The notes beneath the pieces are model-generated. The model made no database searches and had not been told where the DNA came from. It was given only the letters and a program-made list of their open reading frames with translations. This document shows, one piece after another, positions 29,158 through 38,356 of a stretch of 64,000 bases of DNA. This DNA comes from Haemophilus sputorum CCUG 13788 (GTDB lineage Bacteria > Pseudomonadota > Gammaproteobacteria > Enterobacterales > Pasteurellaceae): assembly GCF_000238795.1 (NCBI RefSeq), contig NZ_AFNK01000053.1, forward strand, positions 124,001 to 188,000. Reading direction: 5' to 3'. The position numbers and the translations under genes were made by a program. Position 1 is the first letter of the stretch. The number at the start of each line of letters is the position of its first letter.

Positions 29158-31158
29158 TTAAACGACTGCGCGAATAGTGGATTCGTCCATTTCTGCATCA
29201 AAGGCTTGGCAGAGTTTTTGTAATTTTTCGTCTTTTAATAAGGCATTTTTGGCATCTAGTGTAAGCTGTTCAAAAATAGCACGGCGAATTTCTAATGGGG
29301 TTTTATGATTAGCGCTTTCCCCAATAGTGAGTTGATAATCAAAGCCTTTAGTTGCTAATGCATTGGCTAGACTTTGACGAGATTCTTCATTGTCTAAGTG
29401 TGCCATATTCGGCTTTAACACTAATTGGAGTTGATTACCTTGCTTCTCACTTAAATAGCTGTTTAATGCTACTTGGCGAGAAAGTCCGCCTAATTTGAGT
29501 TCATTGACAATGGCGCACCATTCATCTTGCTCACACGAAAGTGCGATCGTTTTTTCCACCAATTCTGGTGTGCGTTCTTGCAAAATGGCTTGTTTAATAT
29601 CAGACGGCTTTGCTGCTTCTGCTTGATTTTCTAATTCAGGATTGAGCCATGTCCAACGATATTCTTCATCGTTAAGTGGGGCAGTAGGTTTGGAAACAAC
29701 CGGTTTTTCCTCTATTTCAGGTTGTGCCAATTGCATCAGCCGACTTTGTAGGTTATTTGTGCCAGTTTTAGTTGATACAGCTGGTTTCGCTATTGGCTCA
29801 GGCTTTTTTTTTTCGGTTTGAGCTAGTTGAGCTTGTTTTTCTTGCAGCTGTTTACGCGCTTGTATTGCAGCAAGCGCAGGGGAGATTTCAGGACTGCTTG
29901 TTTGAGCCACTTGAACTGGTGGTGTTGCTGCTTGAACAGGCTGAACCGGAACACGCTTTTCCACTTGCGCTTTTAATTGCGCTAAATTTTGGCTAGGTGT
30001 AGTTGCTGTCACCGGTGCTGGGTTTACTGTTTGCGCAGGTGTTACCACAGGCGCGGCAGGAGCTATCGACTGGTTTATTTCAGCAGTTCGTTTCGGGTGG
30101 AATGCCAGTGCTCGAAGCAAGGTCATTTCTACGCCTGCACGTAAATCTGGTGCATAAGCCAGTTCTTTTTTTCCAACAAGCATCAGTTGATAAAGAAATT
30201 GAACTTCTTCCGGTGCAATCAATTTAGCAAGGAAGTCTAACGTACTATTTTCTTCATGCGGTTTGAGGAGTTGACGCATGGCAATATTATGCAATGTTTC
30301 AGCCACATCATTGAGCAGTTGTTGCCAATCAACGCCTTTTTCAGCCACGGCTTGCACAATCGCCATTGTTTTTTCGCCATCGGCTTGAGCGAGTGCAGTG
30401 ACGAGTTCAATAGGTTGGTTATCATCAATTAAGCCCAACATTTGTTGAACAGTAGTCAAACGAATATCCGCATTGCTCACTGCAATGGCTTGATCGGTCA
30501 GACTTAATGCATCACGAATACTTCCTTGTGCAGCTTTTGCCAGTTTTTCTACGGCACTAGGCTCATAAGGAATCTCTTCGTGATTTAAAATGAATTCTAA
30601 ATGTGCAGCAATTTGCGGTGCTTCTAATGCACGCAAGTGAAATTGCATACAACGAGATAAAATCGTGATTGGGAGTTTTTGTGGATCGGTTGTTGCCAGT
30701 AAGAATTTAACGTATTCCGGTGGCTCTTCCAACGTTTTTAATAAGGCATTAAAACTATGACGAGAGAGCATATGCACTTCGTCAATTAGATACACTTTAA
30801 AACGTCCAACCGTTGGTTTGTATTGTACGTTATCAAGTAATTCGCGCGTATCTTCAACTTTAGTACGAGAGGCTGCATCGATTTCAATTAAATCAATAAA
30901 GCGCCCCTCTTCAATGGCTTTACAGTTGGCGCATTCACCACATGGTGTAGCGGTGATGCCAGTTTCGCAGTTTAACCCTTTTGCGAATAATCGTGCGATC
31001 GAAGTTTTGCCCACGCCACGCGTGCCTGAGAAAAGATAAGCGTGGTGAAGTCTGCCTTCACGCAAGCTATTTTCTAAAGCGGAGAGTACATGTTGCTGTC
31101 CGACAACTTCTGAGAAACGTTGTGGGCGCCATTTGCGGGCTAAAACTTGATAGCTCAT
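29158..31158 (-). CDS. dnaX: DNA polymerase III subunits tau/gamma
   Basis: Clamp-loader ATPase. The full frame gives a 666-residue tau: AAA+ domain with Walker A GTRGVGKTS, zinc-binding Cys (CETGITATPCGECANC), DEVHMLS, then the oligomerisation domain, a Pro/Gln/Val-rich linker and the C-terminal region that binds the polymerase and DnaB. Within the linker ten A followed by G (29803-29813) form an A_AAA_AAG slip site; a -1 shift gives Ala then TGA, producing a 453-residue gamma. apt ends 6 bases upstream, so they are cotranscribed. ybaB and recR are not adjacent. Confidence 0.96.
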   Translation of the reverse strand: MSYQVLARKWRPQRFSEVVGQQHVLSALENSLREGRLHHAYLFSGTRGVGKTSIARLFAKGLNCETGITATPCGECANCKAIEEGRFIDLIEIDAASRTKVEDTRELLDNVQYKPTVGRFKVYLIDEVHMLSRHSFNALLKTLEEPPEYVKFLLATTDPQKLPITILSRCMQFHLRALEAPQIAAHLEFILNHEEIPYEPSAVEKLAKAAQGSIRDALSLTDQAIAVSNADIRLTTVQQMLGLIDDNQPIELVTALAQADGEKTMAIVQAVAEKGVDWQQLLNDVAETLHNIAMRQLLKPHEENSTLDFLAKLIAPEEVQFLYQLMLVGKKELAYAPDLRAGVEMTLLRALAFHPKRTAEINQSIAPAAPVVTPAQTVNPAPVTATTPSQNLAQLKAQVEKRVPVQPVQAATPPVQVAQTSSPEISPALAAIQARKQLQEKQAQLAQTEKKKPEPIAKPAVSTKTGTNNLQSRLMQLAQPEIEEKPVVSKPTAPLNDEEYRWTWLNPELENQAEAAKPSDIKQAILQERTPELVEKTIALSCEQDEWCAIVNELKLGGLSRQVALNSYLSEKQGNQLQLVLKPNMAHLDNEESRQSLANALATKGFDYQLTIGESANHKTPLEIRRAIFEQLTLDAKNALLKDEKLQKLCQAFDAEMDESTIRAVV
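29803..29813 (-). other. dnaX programmed -1 frameshift site
   Basis: In frame, GAA AAA AAA AAG ends at codon 452. A -1 slip reads GCC and then TGA (29798-29800), ending gamma at residue 453. E. coli dnaX uses the same heptamer. The run of ten A could also cause RNA polymerase slippage. Confidence 0.85.
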
Positions 31159-31164
31159 TGAAAA

Positions 31165-31704
31165 TTAGTGTCCTGCGAATTCCACTAAAGTAAAGGATTG
31201 AATCCCTTCTTTTTCTAAGCGTTCTTTTCCGCCTAAATCAGGTAACCAAATCACAAAAGCGGCATGTTCTACTTTACCACCTAAACGACGAATAAGTTTG
31301 GCAGTTGCATCAATAGTACCACCAGTCGCTAATAGGTCATCTACCACTAAAACGTTGTCATTTTCGCTAATCGCGTCTAAATGAATTTCTAAAGTATCTT
31401 CACCATATTCTAGTGAGTAAGATTGAGAAATCACTTCACGCGGGAGTTTTTTCGGTTTGCGTACTAATACGAATGGTAAACCTAATGCTAATGCAATTGG
31501 CGCACCAAAAATAAAACCGCGAGATTCTGTACCAACCACTTTTGTGATGCCTTTGTCTTTAAATTCAGCAACGATAGCATCAATAGTTGCTTGGAAAGCT
31601 TCTGGCACTTCTAAAAGTGAAGTGATGTCACGGAAGATAATCCCCGCTTTTGGGTAGTCAGGGATAGATTTGATAGATGATCTAATTAAATCGAGTTTGG
31701 TCAT
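31165..31704 (-). CDS. apt: Adenine phosphoribosyltransferase
   Basis: Salvages adenine to AMP using PRPP. 179 residues, the usual length. The PRPP-binding motif is [14 protein letters not shown], and the N-terminal [21 protein letters not shown] is the standard Apt signature. ATG 31704. Directly upstream of dnaX (6-base gap), the common apt-dnaX arrangement. The 162-base region upstream holds a USS (31803-31811) and no gene. Confidence 0.96.
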   Translation of the reverse strand: MTKLDLIRSSIKSIPDYPKAGIIFRDITSLLEVPEAFQATIDAIVAEFKDKGITKVVGTESRGFIFGAPIALALGLPFVLVRKPKKLPREVISQSYSLEYGEDTLEIHLDAISENDNVLVVDDLLATGGTIDATAKLIRRLGGKVEHAAFVIWLPDLGGKERLEKEGIQSFTLVEFAGH

Positions 31705-31866
31705 GTTTTAACCTATATTTATCGAAAAAAATAACCTATGGACTGTATAAAAAAATGCTCGTAATTACAAGGAAAATTTCTTATAAACCGAGTTTCAAAT
31801 TCACAAGCGGTCATTTTTTTCTAGGCTTTTGCAAAATGCTAATCAAAAAAGCCCGCTTGCGATGGT

Positions 31867-33000
31867 TTAAAAGCAAAAATGCTGAATCAATTTAGTTAAT
31901 AGCGCTTGAGTCGGTTCAATATAGCGTGTTTCTAAAAATTCATCTACTTGGTGGGCTTGTTCAATTGAACCAGGGCCTAGAACCAAGGTTGGGCATAGTT
32001 GTTGAATATAAGGTGCTTCAGTGCAATAGTTAGCCGATTCGCAAGGAACGCCTAATAATTTTTCTACTACTTGAACGATTTGCGCAGAATGTTCACATTC
32101 ATAGCCGGGAATGCCACCGTGTAGATTACGAATTTCAATTAAATCGCCATATTTTTCTAGCATTGGTGCTAAATGGCTTAATAATAAATCGTGCAAATCT
32201 TCAACAGCTAAATAAGGTAGCGGACGCATATCTAATTGTAATTCACAGCAGGCGCAAATACGGTTAATCGCATCACCGCCGTGAATGTTGCCTAAATTCA
32301 TGGTTGGATAAGGCACTTTGAAGAAATCGTTACGATAACGGGTTTTAAGCTCATCACGCATTTTTAATAGATGGCCAGTTGCTTCATGCATCAATTCAAT
32401 CGCATTGATGCCTCGATCAGGATCGCTAGAGTGGCCGCTTTTCCCTGTAATACGAATCGCTTCGCCCATGTGGCCTTTATGCGCACGGATTGGCACGAGC
32501 GAAGTTGGCTCACCAATAATGGCACAATCAGGACGAATTTGGCTGTGTTGTGCAAAAGTACGGGCGCCAAGCATGGTGGTTTCTTCATCTGCGGTGGCAA
32601 GAATGCGGATAGGTTTACGGGTTTGGCTTAAATCTAAACGGCTGACGACATCTACAACAAAGGCAAAAAAGCCTTTCATATCCGCCGTGCCTAAGCCGTA
32701 GAGTTTGCCGGCTTGTTCTGTTAGCGTAAATGGATCAAACGTCCAACGCCCTTCATCAAAAGGCACGGTATCGGTATGCCCAGCCAGTAATAATCCACCT
32801 TCTCCTTCACCGTAAGTAGCTAAAAGGTTATATTTTTGACGAGCACCTTCAACCGGTAAGATTTCGGTTTTAAAACCTAAATCAGAAAGCCAATTTGCGA
32901 GCAATTCAATGAGCGTTTTATTAGAAAGATCTTCATTGGCATCCAGGCTAGAGATAGTTGGCAATGCAATAAGCTGACGATAACGTTCAAGAAACTCCAT
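31867..33000 (-). CDS. argE: Acetylornithine deacetylase
   Basis: Zn-dependent M20-family enzyme making ornithine from N-acetylornithine in arginine synthesis. 377 residues. Metal ligands and catalytic residues are in [26 protein letters not shown] and [12 protein letters not shown]; the dimerisation domain is in the middle, and the late TEAPYIQQL stretch contributes the last part of the site. Final gene of a three-gene unit with a DUF998-like gene (8-base gap) and an amino-acid antiporter, an arrangement suggesting coordinated arginine/ornithine handling. Confidence 0.92.
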   Translation of the reverse strand: MEFLERYRQLIALPTISSLDANEDLSNKTLIELLANWLSDLGFKTEILPVEGARQKYNLLATYGEGEGGLLLAGHTDTVPFDEGRWTFDPFTLTEQAGKLYGLGTADMKGFFAFVVDVVSRLDLSQTRKPIRILATADEETTMLGARTFAQHSQIRPDCAIIGEPTSLVPIRAHKGHMGEAIRITGKSGHSSDPDRGINAIELMHEATGHLLKMRDELKTRYRNDFFKVPYPTMNLGNIHGGDAINRICACCELQLDMRPLPYLAVEDLHDLLLSHLAPMLEKYGDLIEIRNLHGGIPGYECEHSAQIVQVVEKLLGVPCESANYCTEAPYIQQLCPTLVLGPGSIEQAHQVDEFLETRYIEPTQALLTKLIQHFCF

Positions 33001-33008
33001 AAAATCTC

Positions 33009-33791
33009 CTATTTGCTGATTTTAAGCAGCGTAAAGCCCGCGAAAATTTCCCAAAGCATAATGCTATAAATACCCACGCGCTCAATCAGTGGCGTAAAAA
33101 TAGTTGGTAGGGTCATAGAAACAATAATAGCAATACTGCCTACCACACCAAGCCATAATGAACGGCGTTTGAATTTTGGATAGCGAGCTGAAGAGATATC
33201 GAAACCTACCATAATTAGAGTTAGGTTACCGATTAAAAAAGTGAGGCTTGCGCCGAAATTATGTAAGCCACCTTGGTTGTAGCTAGCACTATTCAGATCA
33301 GAAACTAAGAAGGCACCAATACTAAAACAGAGCGCTAATAACGCACTTAAAACCCAATAACGGCGTTCAGAAATACGATAAATCCCTAAAAAATAAAGCC
33401 AAATAAAGAGATAACCTTGATAACTAAAGGCAGCACGCATCACTTGTGGCAAATTAGAGATTTTATTTTCATAATCACCTAGCATGGTGCCGATAGGGAA
33501 AAAGAGTTCCAACACGCTATGGTGAAAATAAGTAGTAATGCCACGTTCACTAAAAAGAATGGCAACATGTTCGCCGAATAAATAAAACACCCCACCGAAA
33601 GCGGTTAAGACTGCCACCAAAGCGGTAATGCCGTTAAGCATTTTATCAAAACATGGATGCATTAAATAAGGATAAACCGCCATGCCAAATGAACCGCTAC
33701 GGAAATAATCACTGGTCTGTTGTGATGCATAGGCGATAGCATTAAGCATTCGTTTTAAGCCATTCTTCAAAGGGGTAATGTTGATCGTCAT
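33009..33791 (-). CDS. Multi-pass membrane protein, DUF998-like
   Basis: 260 residues with about six or seven transmembrane helices (around residues 50-75, 115-140, 145-163, 177-197, 205-225, 232-256). The [19 protein letters not shown] and [19 protein letters not shown] segments resemble DUF998-type proteins, but I hold this loosely. No catalytic motif is visible. Located between an APC antiporter (6-base gap) and argE (8-base gap), so it is probably cotranscribed; a role in transport or membrane physiology is only a guess. Confidence 0.6.
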   Translation of the reverse strand: MTINITPLKNGLKRMLNAIAYASQQTSDYFRSGSFGMAVYPYLMHPCFDKMLNGITALVAVLTAFGGVFYLFGEHVAILFSERGITTYFHHSVLELFFPIGTMLGDYENKISNLPQVMRAAFSYQGYLFIWLYFLGIYRISERRYWVLSALLALCFSIGAFLVSDLNSASYNQGGLHNFGASLTFLIGNLTLIMVGFDISSARYPKFKRRSLWLGVVGSIAIIVSMTLPTIFTPLIERVGIYSIMLWEIFAGFTLLKISK

Positions 33792-33797
33792 AACTTA

Positions 33798-35198
33798 TTA
33801 AGATTGAAACAGAAGATAAAGAGCTGCAAAAAAGAGCAAGCTCAAGCCAAGTGTTAACCATTTTTCTACACGGCTTAGGTGTAAATAGCCTTTGCTGTGT
33901 TTTCGTTGATAGAAGAATAACACCATTCCTGGCAGATATAAAATGACAGAAAGTAATAAATAATTTAAACCTGCTGCATAAACTAACCAGATACCATATA
34001 GCGTTGCCATAATGCCTGTGAGTTTAATATACCATGCAGCCTGTTCTTTAAACGCAATTTTAATTAAATAACCACCGACTAAAAAGTAAGGGACTAAAAT
34101 CATGGCGGTAGAAAGCTGAATTAGTACGCTATAGCCTTTGCCAGTAAAGAAGACAACTAACAAGATAATTTGAATCACAATGTTAGTAAACCACAGAGAG
34201 CTAATAGGCGTTTTGTTTTCGTTTTCTTTACTTAATAGTTGCGGAAAAACTTTAGTTTTTGATGCTTGGAACATAATCTCTGTTGAGAACATGGTCCAAC
34301 TCATATAAGAAGCCAACACTGAAACAATTAAGCAAAACGTAATTAAAATCTGACCGCTTGTTCCCACCATATGTGCCATTAAGCCTGCCATAGATGGATT
34401 TGGCATCAAAGCAATTGTCTCTCTTGGCAATACGCCTAGTGAAAGGGCAGTAATTGCGACATAAAGAATCAGGGTAATTAAGATACCAAGCAGTGTTGCA
34501 ATGCCGACATCACGTTTATTTTTGGCGTGCGCTGAAAGCACGCTAGCGCCTTCTACGCCAACAAACACCCAAAGGGTAATTAACATTGTACTTTTGATTT
34601 GCTCAAGTAGTGGAAGATTGAGTCTTTCGCCACTAAAATCATGCATAAATTGTTGGGGCGAAAATGCCCAAATAGCACAAGCAATAAAAAGAATGAGCGG
34701 TAACACTTTGACAATGGTGGCAATCAAATTCACATATGCAGCTTCTTTAATGCCTTTGGCAATTAAAATATGAATAAGCCAAACAATGATAGAAGCGCAA
34801 AGAATGGACGCAAAAGATGTACCATCGCCGAATAATGTAAAGCTTTCACTATCAATAAACATCCCTAATCCAGCAAAAGCCACGACTAAGTAGCTCACAC
34901 TCCCGATTGAAGTACAAATCCAGTAGCCCCAAGCGCTTAAAGCACCGATAAAATCGCCAAAGCCTTCGCGAGCATAAGTGTAAATACTGCCTTCTAATTG
35001 TGGTTTTAATCGAGAAAGGAAAAAGAATGACAGCCCAAGAAAAGTAATCCCTACCCCTGTAATTGCCCAGCCCCACAGCAAGGCTTCAGCCCCTGCACTT
35101 TCGGCCATATTTTGCGGTAAGCTGAAAATGCCCGAACCGATCATAGAACTTAGTACGAGTGCGGTAAGCGAAACGAGCCCAATTTTGCCCTTTGACAT
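33798..35198 (-). CDS. APC-family amino acid antiporter (ArcD/basic amino acid type)
   Basis: 466 residues from ATG 35198; AAGGA 6 bases upstream decides against the longer frame from 35243. Twelve or so transmembrane helices. The first helix carries LVSLTALVLSSMIGSGIFSLP, the substrate-binding GSG motif of the APC superfamily, and ASVLSAHAKNKRDVG is typical of arginine/ornithine and related antiporters. Substrate inferred from downstream argE; lysine or another amino acid is possible. First gene of the unit with the DUF998-like gene and argE. Confidence 0.8.
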   Translation of the reverse strand: MSKGKIGLVSLTALVLSSMIGSGIFSLPQNMAESAGAEALLWGWAITGVGITFLGLSFFFLSRLKPQLEGSIYTYAREGFGDFIGALSAWGYWICTSIGSVSYLVVAFAGLGMFIDSESFTLFGDGTSFASILCASIIVWLIHILIAKGIKEAAYVNLIATIVKVLPLILFIACAIWAFSPQQFMHDFSGERLNLPLLEQIKSTMLITLWVFVGVEGASVLSAHAKNKRDVGIATLLGILITLILYVAITALSLGVLPRETIALMPNPSMAGLMAHMVGTSGQILITFCLIVSVLASYMSWTMFSTEIMFQASKTKVFPQLLSKENENKTPISSLWFTNIVIQIILLVVFFTGKGYSVLIQLSTAMILVPYFLVGGYLIKIAFKEQAAWYIKLTGIMATLYGIWLVYAAGLNYLLLSVILYLPGMVLFFYQRKHSKGYLHLSRVEKWLTLGLSLLFFAALYLLFQS

Positions 35199-35338
35199 GA
35201 AAATCCTTAAATAATTATTCAAAAAAACGGCGTAATTTAGCATAAAAAAGCAAAATTCCCCAATATAAAATCAAATGAGAAGCAAGATAAATTATGTTAG
35301 AGAGGCGCTTTTTTCAGATAACAAAAAACAGATTTGCG

Positions 35339-36091
35339 CTAGTTATCTTTGGCAATTGAGCCAAGCAATCTTTGCCAAGTTTTTTCACGTAAATTTTGTT
35401 GATTTGATTGAACGATATTTTTTTGCCAGTCTAATAGAGTCTCTTTTACCCATTGTTCACCCTGTTCATCAGCTTCTGCAAAGCAAGCGAGATTTAAGAG
35501 TTTATTGTTTACAACAAACATACCGCCTGTACTGACTTCATATTCGGTTTGGATTTTATCTAATTCTCTCACCGTAGTACTTTTTTTGACTAAAAAGAAA
35601 TAGCTATTGTCATCTTCAAAAATTTTGTCTATTGAAATAATTTTTGTGCCGAGAAATTGCATTCCAGTTGTTTCAGGATTCACGTTAATCCTATTCTGCT
35701 CAATTTCTTCTATTTCTTCTATGAACTCACTAGAATTTAACAGTGAAGAAAATTGTGTTTCGAAAATATGCTTTAACTCTTTGATTTGAGCAGCTGACAT
35801 CTGAAGATGAATAGCCTTTTTTGAAGTAGAAATTGAGCAATTTTGTTCTTTTCCTTGGATTAACGCGTTTAAATTGACATAGTTTGCATAATATTGATTC
35901 CCACTATCTTGAGCATTCATTTGTTCAGCGTATAAATAGGGTTCAATCATTTCAGGAGTAATTCTTATCATTCCTTTTGGTGTGGGAATATTGAACGTTG
36001 TTTCGCCAATAGTGATTGTATAAAGCTCACTTTCTTCATTTGCTAATGCGGGTTGAATCAAGATAAGTAAGCTTAAAAGCCATTTTTTCAT
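35339..36091 (-). CDS. Secreted protein of unknown function
   Basis: 250 residues with a short signal peptide (MKKWLLSLLILIQPALA, cleavage after ALA) and no later membrane helix, so probably periplasmic. Visible features: YTITIGETTFNIPTPKGMIR near the mature N terminus, two Cys (EQNCSIS and NLACFAEAD) that could form a disulfide, and an acidic EEIEEIEQNR stretch. I do not recognise a family; the early ITIGETTFNIPTPKG pattern is reminiscent of small beta-rich periplasmic proteins. It stands alone between the antiporter and metK. Confidence 0.75.
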   Translation of the reverse strand: MKKWLLSLLILIQPALANEESELYTITIGETTFNIPTPKGMIRITPEMIEPYLYAEQMNAQDSGNQYYANYVNLNALIQGKEQNCSISTSKKAIHLQMSAAQIKELKHIFETQFSSLLNSSEFIEEIEEIEQNRINVNPETTGMQFLGTKIISIDKIFEDDNSYFFLVKKSTTVRELDKIQTEYEVSTGGMFVVNNKLLNLACFAEADEQGEQWVKETLLDWQKNIVQSNQQNLREKTWQRLLGSIAKDN

Positions 36092-36155
36092 GTTATTTTC
36101 TCATCAAATTTTTTGCTAATTTTAGCATGGTTTAGGCAATAGAATTGGAAAAGGC

Positions 36156-36184
36156 TTGCCTAGAATGTTCAAAAAATATATTAT
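36156..36184 (+). promoter_or_regulatory. metK promoter
   Basis: TTGCCT (36156-36161) and TATTAT (36179-36184) are separated by exactly 17 bases, a good sigma-70 promoter. The MetJ-like boxes begin at the next base. Confidence 0.65.
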
Positions 36185-36208
36185 AGACGTCTAGACGGAA
36201 ATACGGCT
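36185..36208 (+). promoter_or_regulatory. MetJ operator: three tandem met boxes
   Basis: Consecutive octamers AGACGTCT (8/8 to consensus), AGACGGAA (5/8) and ATACGGCT (6/8). Their position over the start of transcription predicts repression by MetJ with S-adenosylmethionine. Confidence 0.78.
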
Positions 36209-36221
36209 AATTAAATTTTGG

Positions 36222-36270
36222 TACAAGCGGTCTGTTTTAGCAAAAATTTTGCAAAATCTAACCGCTTGTA
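36222..36270. repeat. Inverted USS pair in the metK leader
   Basis: TACAAGCGGT (36222-36231) and ACCGCTTGTA (36261-36270) are perfect 10-base complements; the sequence between them is AT-rich with TTTTGCAAAA. It can form a long hairpin in the metK 5' leader, ending 31 bases before the start codon. Confidence 0.75.
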
Positions 36271-36301
36271 TTTATTCATGACAACAACAAGGTATAGAAC
36301 A

Positions 36302-37453
36302 ATGGCTATCAATTTATTTACTTCAGAGTCGGTGTCAGAAGGGCATCCGGATAAAATTGCAGACCAAATCTCTGATGCAGTATTAGACGAAATTTTAAAA
36401 CAAGATCCGAAAGCGCGTGTCGCGTGTGAAACTTATGTTAAAACTGGTATGGCGTTAGTAGGTGGAGAAATTACCACTTCTGCTTGGGTAGATATTGAAA
36501 ACTTAACGCGCCAAGTGATTGCAGATATTGGTTATAACCATTCAGATATGGGCTTTGATGCACATTCTTGTGCAGTGTTAAATGCGATTGGTAAACAATC
36601 ACCAGATATTAACCAAGGTGTAGATAGAGATGACCCATTAGCACAAGGCGCGGGTGACCAAGGTATTATGTTTGGTTATGCAACCAATGAAACAGAAGTG
36701 TTGATGCCAGCAGCTATTACTTATGCACATCGTTTAATGGAACGTCAAGCACAAGTGCGTAAAGCGGGTAAATTAGATTGGTTACGCCCAGATGCGAAAA
36801 GCCAGCTTACTTTTGCTTATGAAGATAACAAAATCGTTGGCATTGATGCCGTTGTGCTTTCAACACAGCACGCAGAAAGCGTGAACCAAAAAGATTTGGT
36901 GGAAGGGGTGATGGAAGAGATCATCAAACCGGTACTACCAAGCGAATGGTTAAGTCAAAACACTAAATACTTTATTAACCCAACCGGCCGTTTTGTGATT
37001 GGTGGGCCAATGGGGGACTGTGGTTTAACTGGTCGTAAAATCATTGTGGATACTTACGGCGGTGCAGCGCGTCATGGTGGCGGTGCATTCTCTGGTAAAG
37101 ATCCATCGAAAGTTGACCGTTCAGCGGCATATGCAGCACGTTATGTTGCGAAAAACATTGTGGCAGCAGGGCTTGCAGATCGTTGTGAAATTCAGCTTTC
37201 TTACGCTATCGGTGTAGCAGAACCAACTTCTATCATGGTAGAAACTTTCGGCACAGGTAAAGTAAGCAATGAAACTTTAGTGAAACTAATTTACCAACAC
37301 TTTGATTTACGTCCTTACGGTTTAATCAAAATGTTAGATTTAATTCGCCCAATTTATCGCGAAACAGCGGCTTACGGCCACTTCGGTCGTTCACATTTCC
37401 CATGGGAACAAACAGATAAAGCAGAAGCATTAAAAGCAGATGCAGGCTTATAA
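36302..37453 (+). CDS. metK: S-adenosylmethionine synthetase
   Basis: Makes S-adenosylmethionine from methionine and ATP. 383 residues from ATG 36302 ([19 protein letters not shown]), the standard N terminus; longer in-frame starts would run through the leader hairpin. Motifs: [13 protein letters not shown] (ATP and Mg), [15 protein letters not shown], and [22 protein letters not shown]. Full length. Controlled by a sigma-70 promoter with three met boxes and ended by a strong terminator (37469-37510). Confidence 0.97.
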   Translation: MAINLFTSESVSEGHPDKIADQISDAVLDEILKQDPKARVACETYVKTGMALVGGEITTSAWVDIENLTRQVIADIGYNHSDMGFDAHSCAVLNAIGKQSPDINQGVDRDDPLAQGAGDQGIMFGYATNETEVLMPAAITYAHRLMERQAQVRKAGKLDWLRPDAKSQLTFAYEDNKIVGIDAVVLSTQHAESVNQKDLVEGVMEEIIKPVLPSEWLSQNTKYFINPTGRFVIGGPMGDCGLTGRKIIVDTYGGAARHGGGAFSGKDPSKVDRSAAYAARYVAKNIVAAGLADRCEIQLSYAIGVAEPTSIMVETFGTGKVSNETLVKLIYQHFDLRPYGLIKMLDLIRPIYRETAAYGHFGRSHFPWEQTDKAEALKADAGL

Positions 37454-37468
37454 TTAAGCGATAATAAG

Positions 37469-37510
37469 CGGTGTAATTTTGTAAAATTTTGCAAAATTAC
37501 ACCGTTTTTT
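37469..37510 (+). terminator. metK terminator
   Basis: CGGTGTAATTTTG (37469-37481) pairs perfectly with CAAAATTACACCG (37492-37504), followed by TTTTTT. Confidence 0.9.
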
Positions 37511-37542
37511 ATTATTTATCTGTCATTCAAAAGGGGCGTGGA

Positions 37543-38295
37543 ATGTTTGATAGCCATATTCATTTAGAGCAACTTACAGCAAGACAAATAGCAAAGATAG
37601 TGAGTGATCCTTTGTTGCAAGGGGTATTGGCAGTCAGTACAGATTTGGTGAGTGCGGAAAAGTTATTGGAATTAAAACAGTATTTTCCAAAAATTCAAAT
37701 GGCAGCGGGCTTTCATCCTGAACAGACGTTAATTGATGATACACAGCAACAAGCATTATTTGATTGGATCGTAACAAATCAAGCAAATTTGGCCGCTATT
37801 GGTGAAGTGGGATTACCGCATTATCTAAAACGACAGAATCCTAAGCTGGATTATCAGCCCTATCTTGCTTTATTAGAGCTGTTTGTTGTGTTAAGCAAGC
37901 GGTTAAATTTACCGTTAAATTTGCATATCGTGCATGATGATGTCGAGATAATGTTGGATTTGCTGGAAAAATATCAAATTCAATATGCTCATTTCCATTG
38001 GTTTAAAACGGATGATGATTCGTTTGAACGTTTTCTTCGTACTCCTTATTTTGCCAGTGTTACACCAGATATTTTGTGGAATCCGAAAACGCAAAAAATT
38101 GCCCAAAATTTACCGCTTGATCGATTACTGATTGAAACTGACAGCCCGTGGCAACACGAAGGTTTGGAAAATGCGAGTATTTCACAGCAATTACAAGCAA
38201 TATTGACGCAATTATCGATATTAAGAACAGAATCTAAAAGTGAGATTTGCTCGCAAATTAGGCAGAATTATCAGCGGTTGTATGGGAGAGTATAA
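37543..38295 (+). CDS. TatD-family metal-dependent hydrolase
   Basis: 250 residues from ATG 37543, chosen for GGGG in the upstream sequence and because the protein then begins with the metal-binding FDSHIHLEQ. Other TatD landmarks: AAIGEVGLPHY (metal-binding Glu), LPLNLHIVHDD, the AHFHWFKTD stretch, and LLIETDSPW near the C terminus. Probably a DNase or related hydrolase; which TatD/YcfH/YjjV branch is uncertain. Sits between the metK terminator and rep (convergent). Confidence 0.85.
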   Translation: MFDSHIHLEQLTARQIAKIVSDPLLQGVLAVSTDLVSAEKLLELKQYFPKIQMAAGFHPEQTLIDDTQQQALFDWIVTNQANLAAIGEVGLPHYLKRQNPKLDYQPYLALLELFVVLSKRLNLPLNLHIVHDDVEIMLDLLEKYQIQYAHFHWFKTDDDSFERFLRTPYFASVTPDILWNPKTQKIAQNLPLDRLLIETDSPWQHEGLENASISQQLQAILTQLSILRTESKSEICSQIRQNYQRLYGRV

Positions 38296-38303
38296 GAAAA
38301 CGG

Positions 38304-38344
38304 AAAAACGGGGCATTTTTGTAAATTTAAAATGCTCCGTTTTT
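38304..38344. terminator. Bidirectional terminator between TatD gene and rep
   Basis: A 16-base arm at 38304-38319 pairs with 38329-38344 with one G-U pair; A and T runs flank it, suitable for both convergent genes. Confidence 0.88.
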
Positions 38345-38356
38345 ATTGGCTTTGAA

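Noticed and set aside
36218-36301. Longer MetK N terminus reading through the leader
   Set aside because: The frame crosses the inverted USS hairpin; the family start [18 protein letters not shown] begins at 36302.
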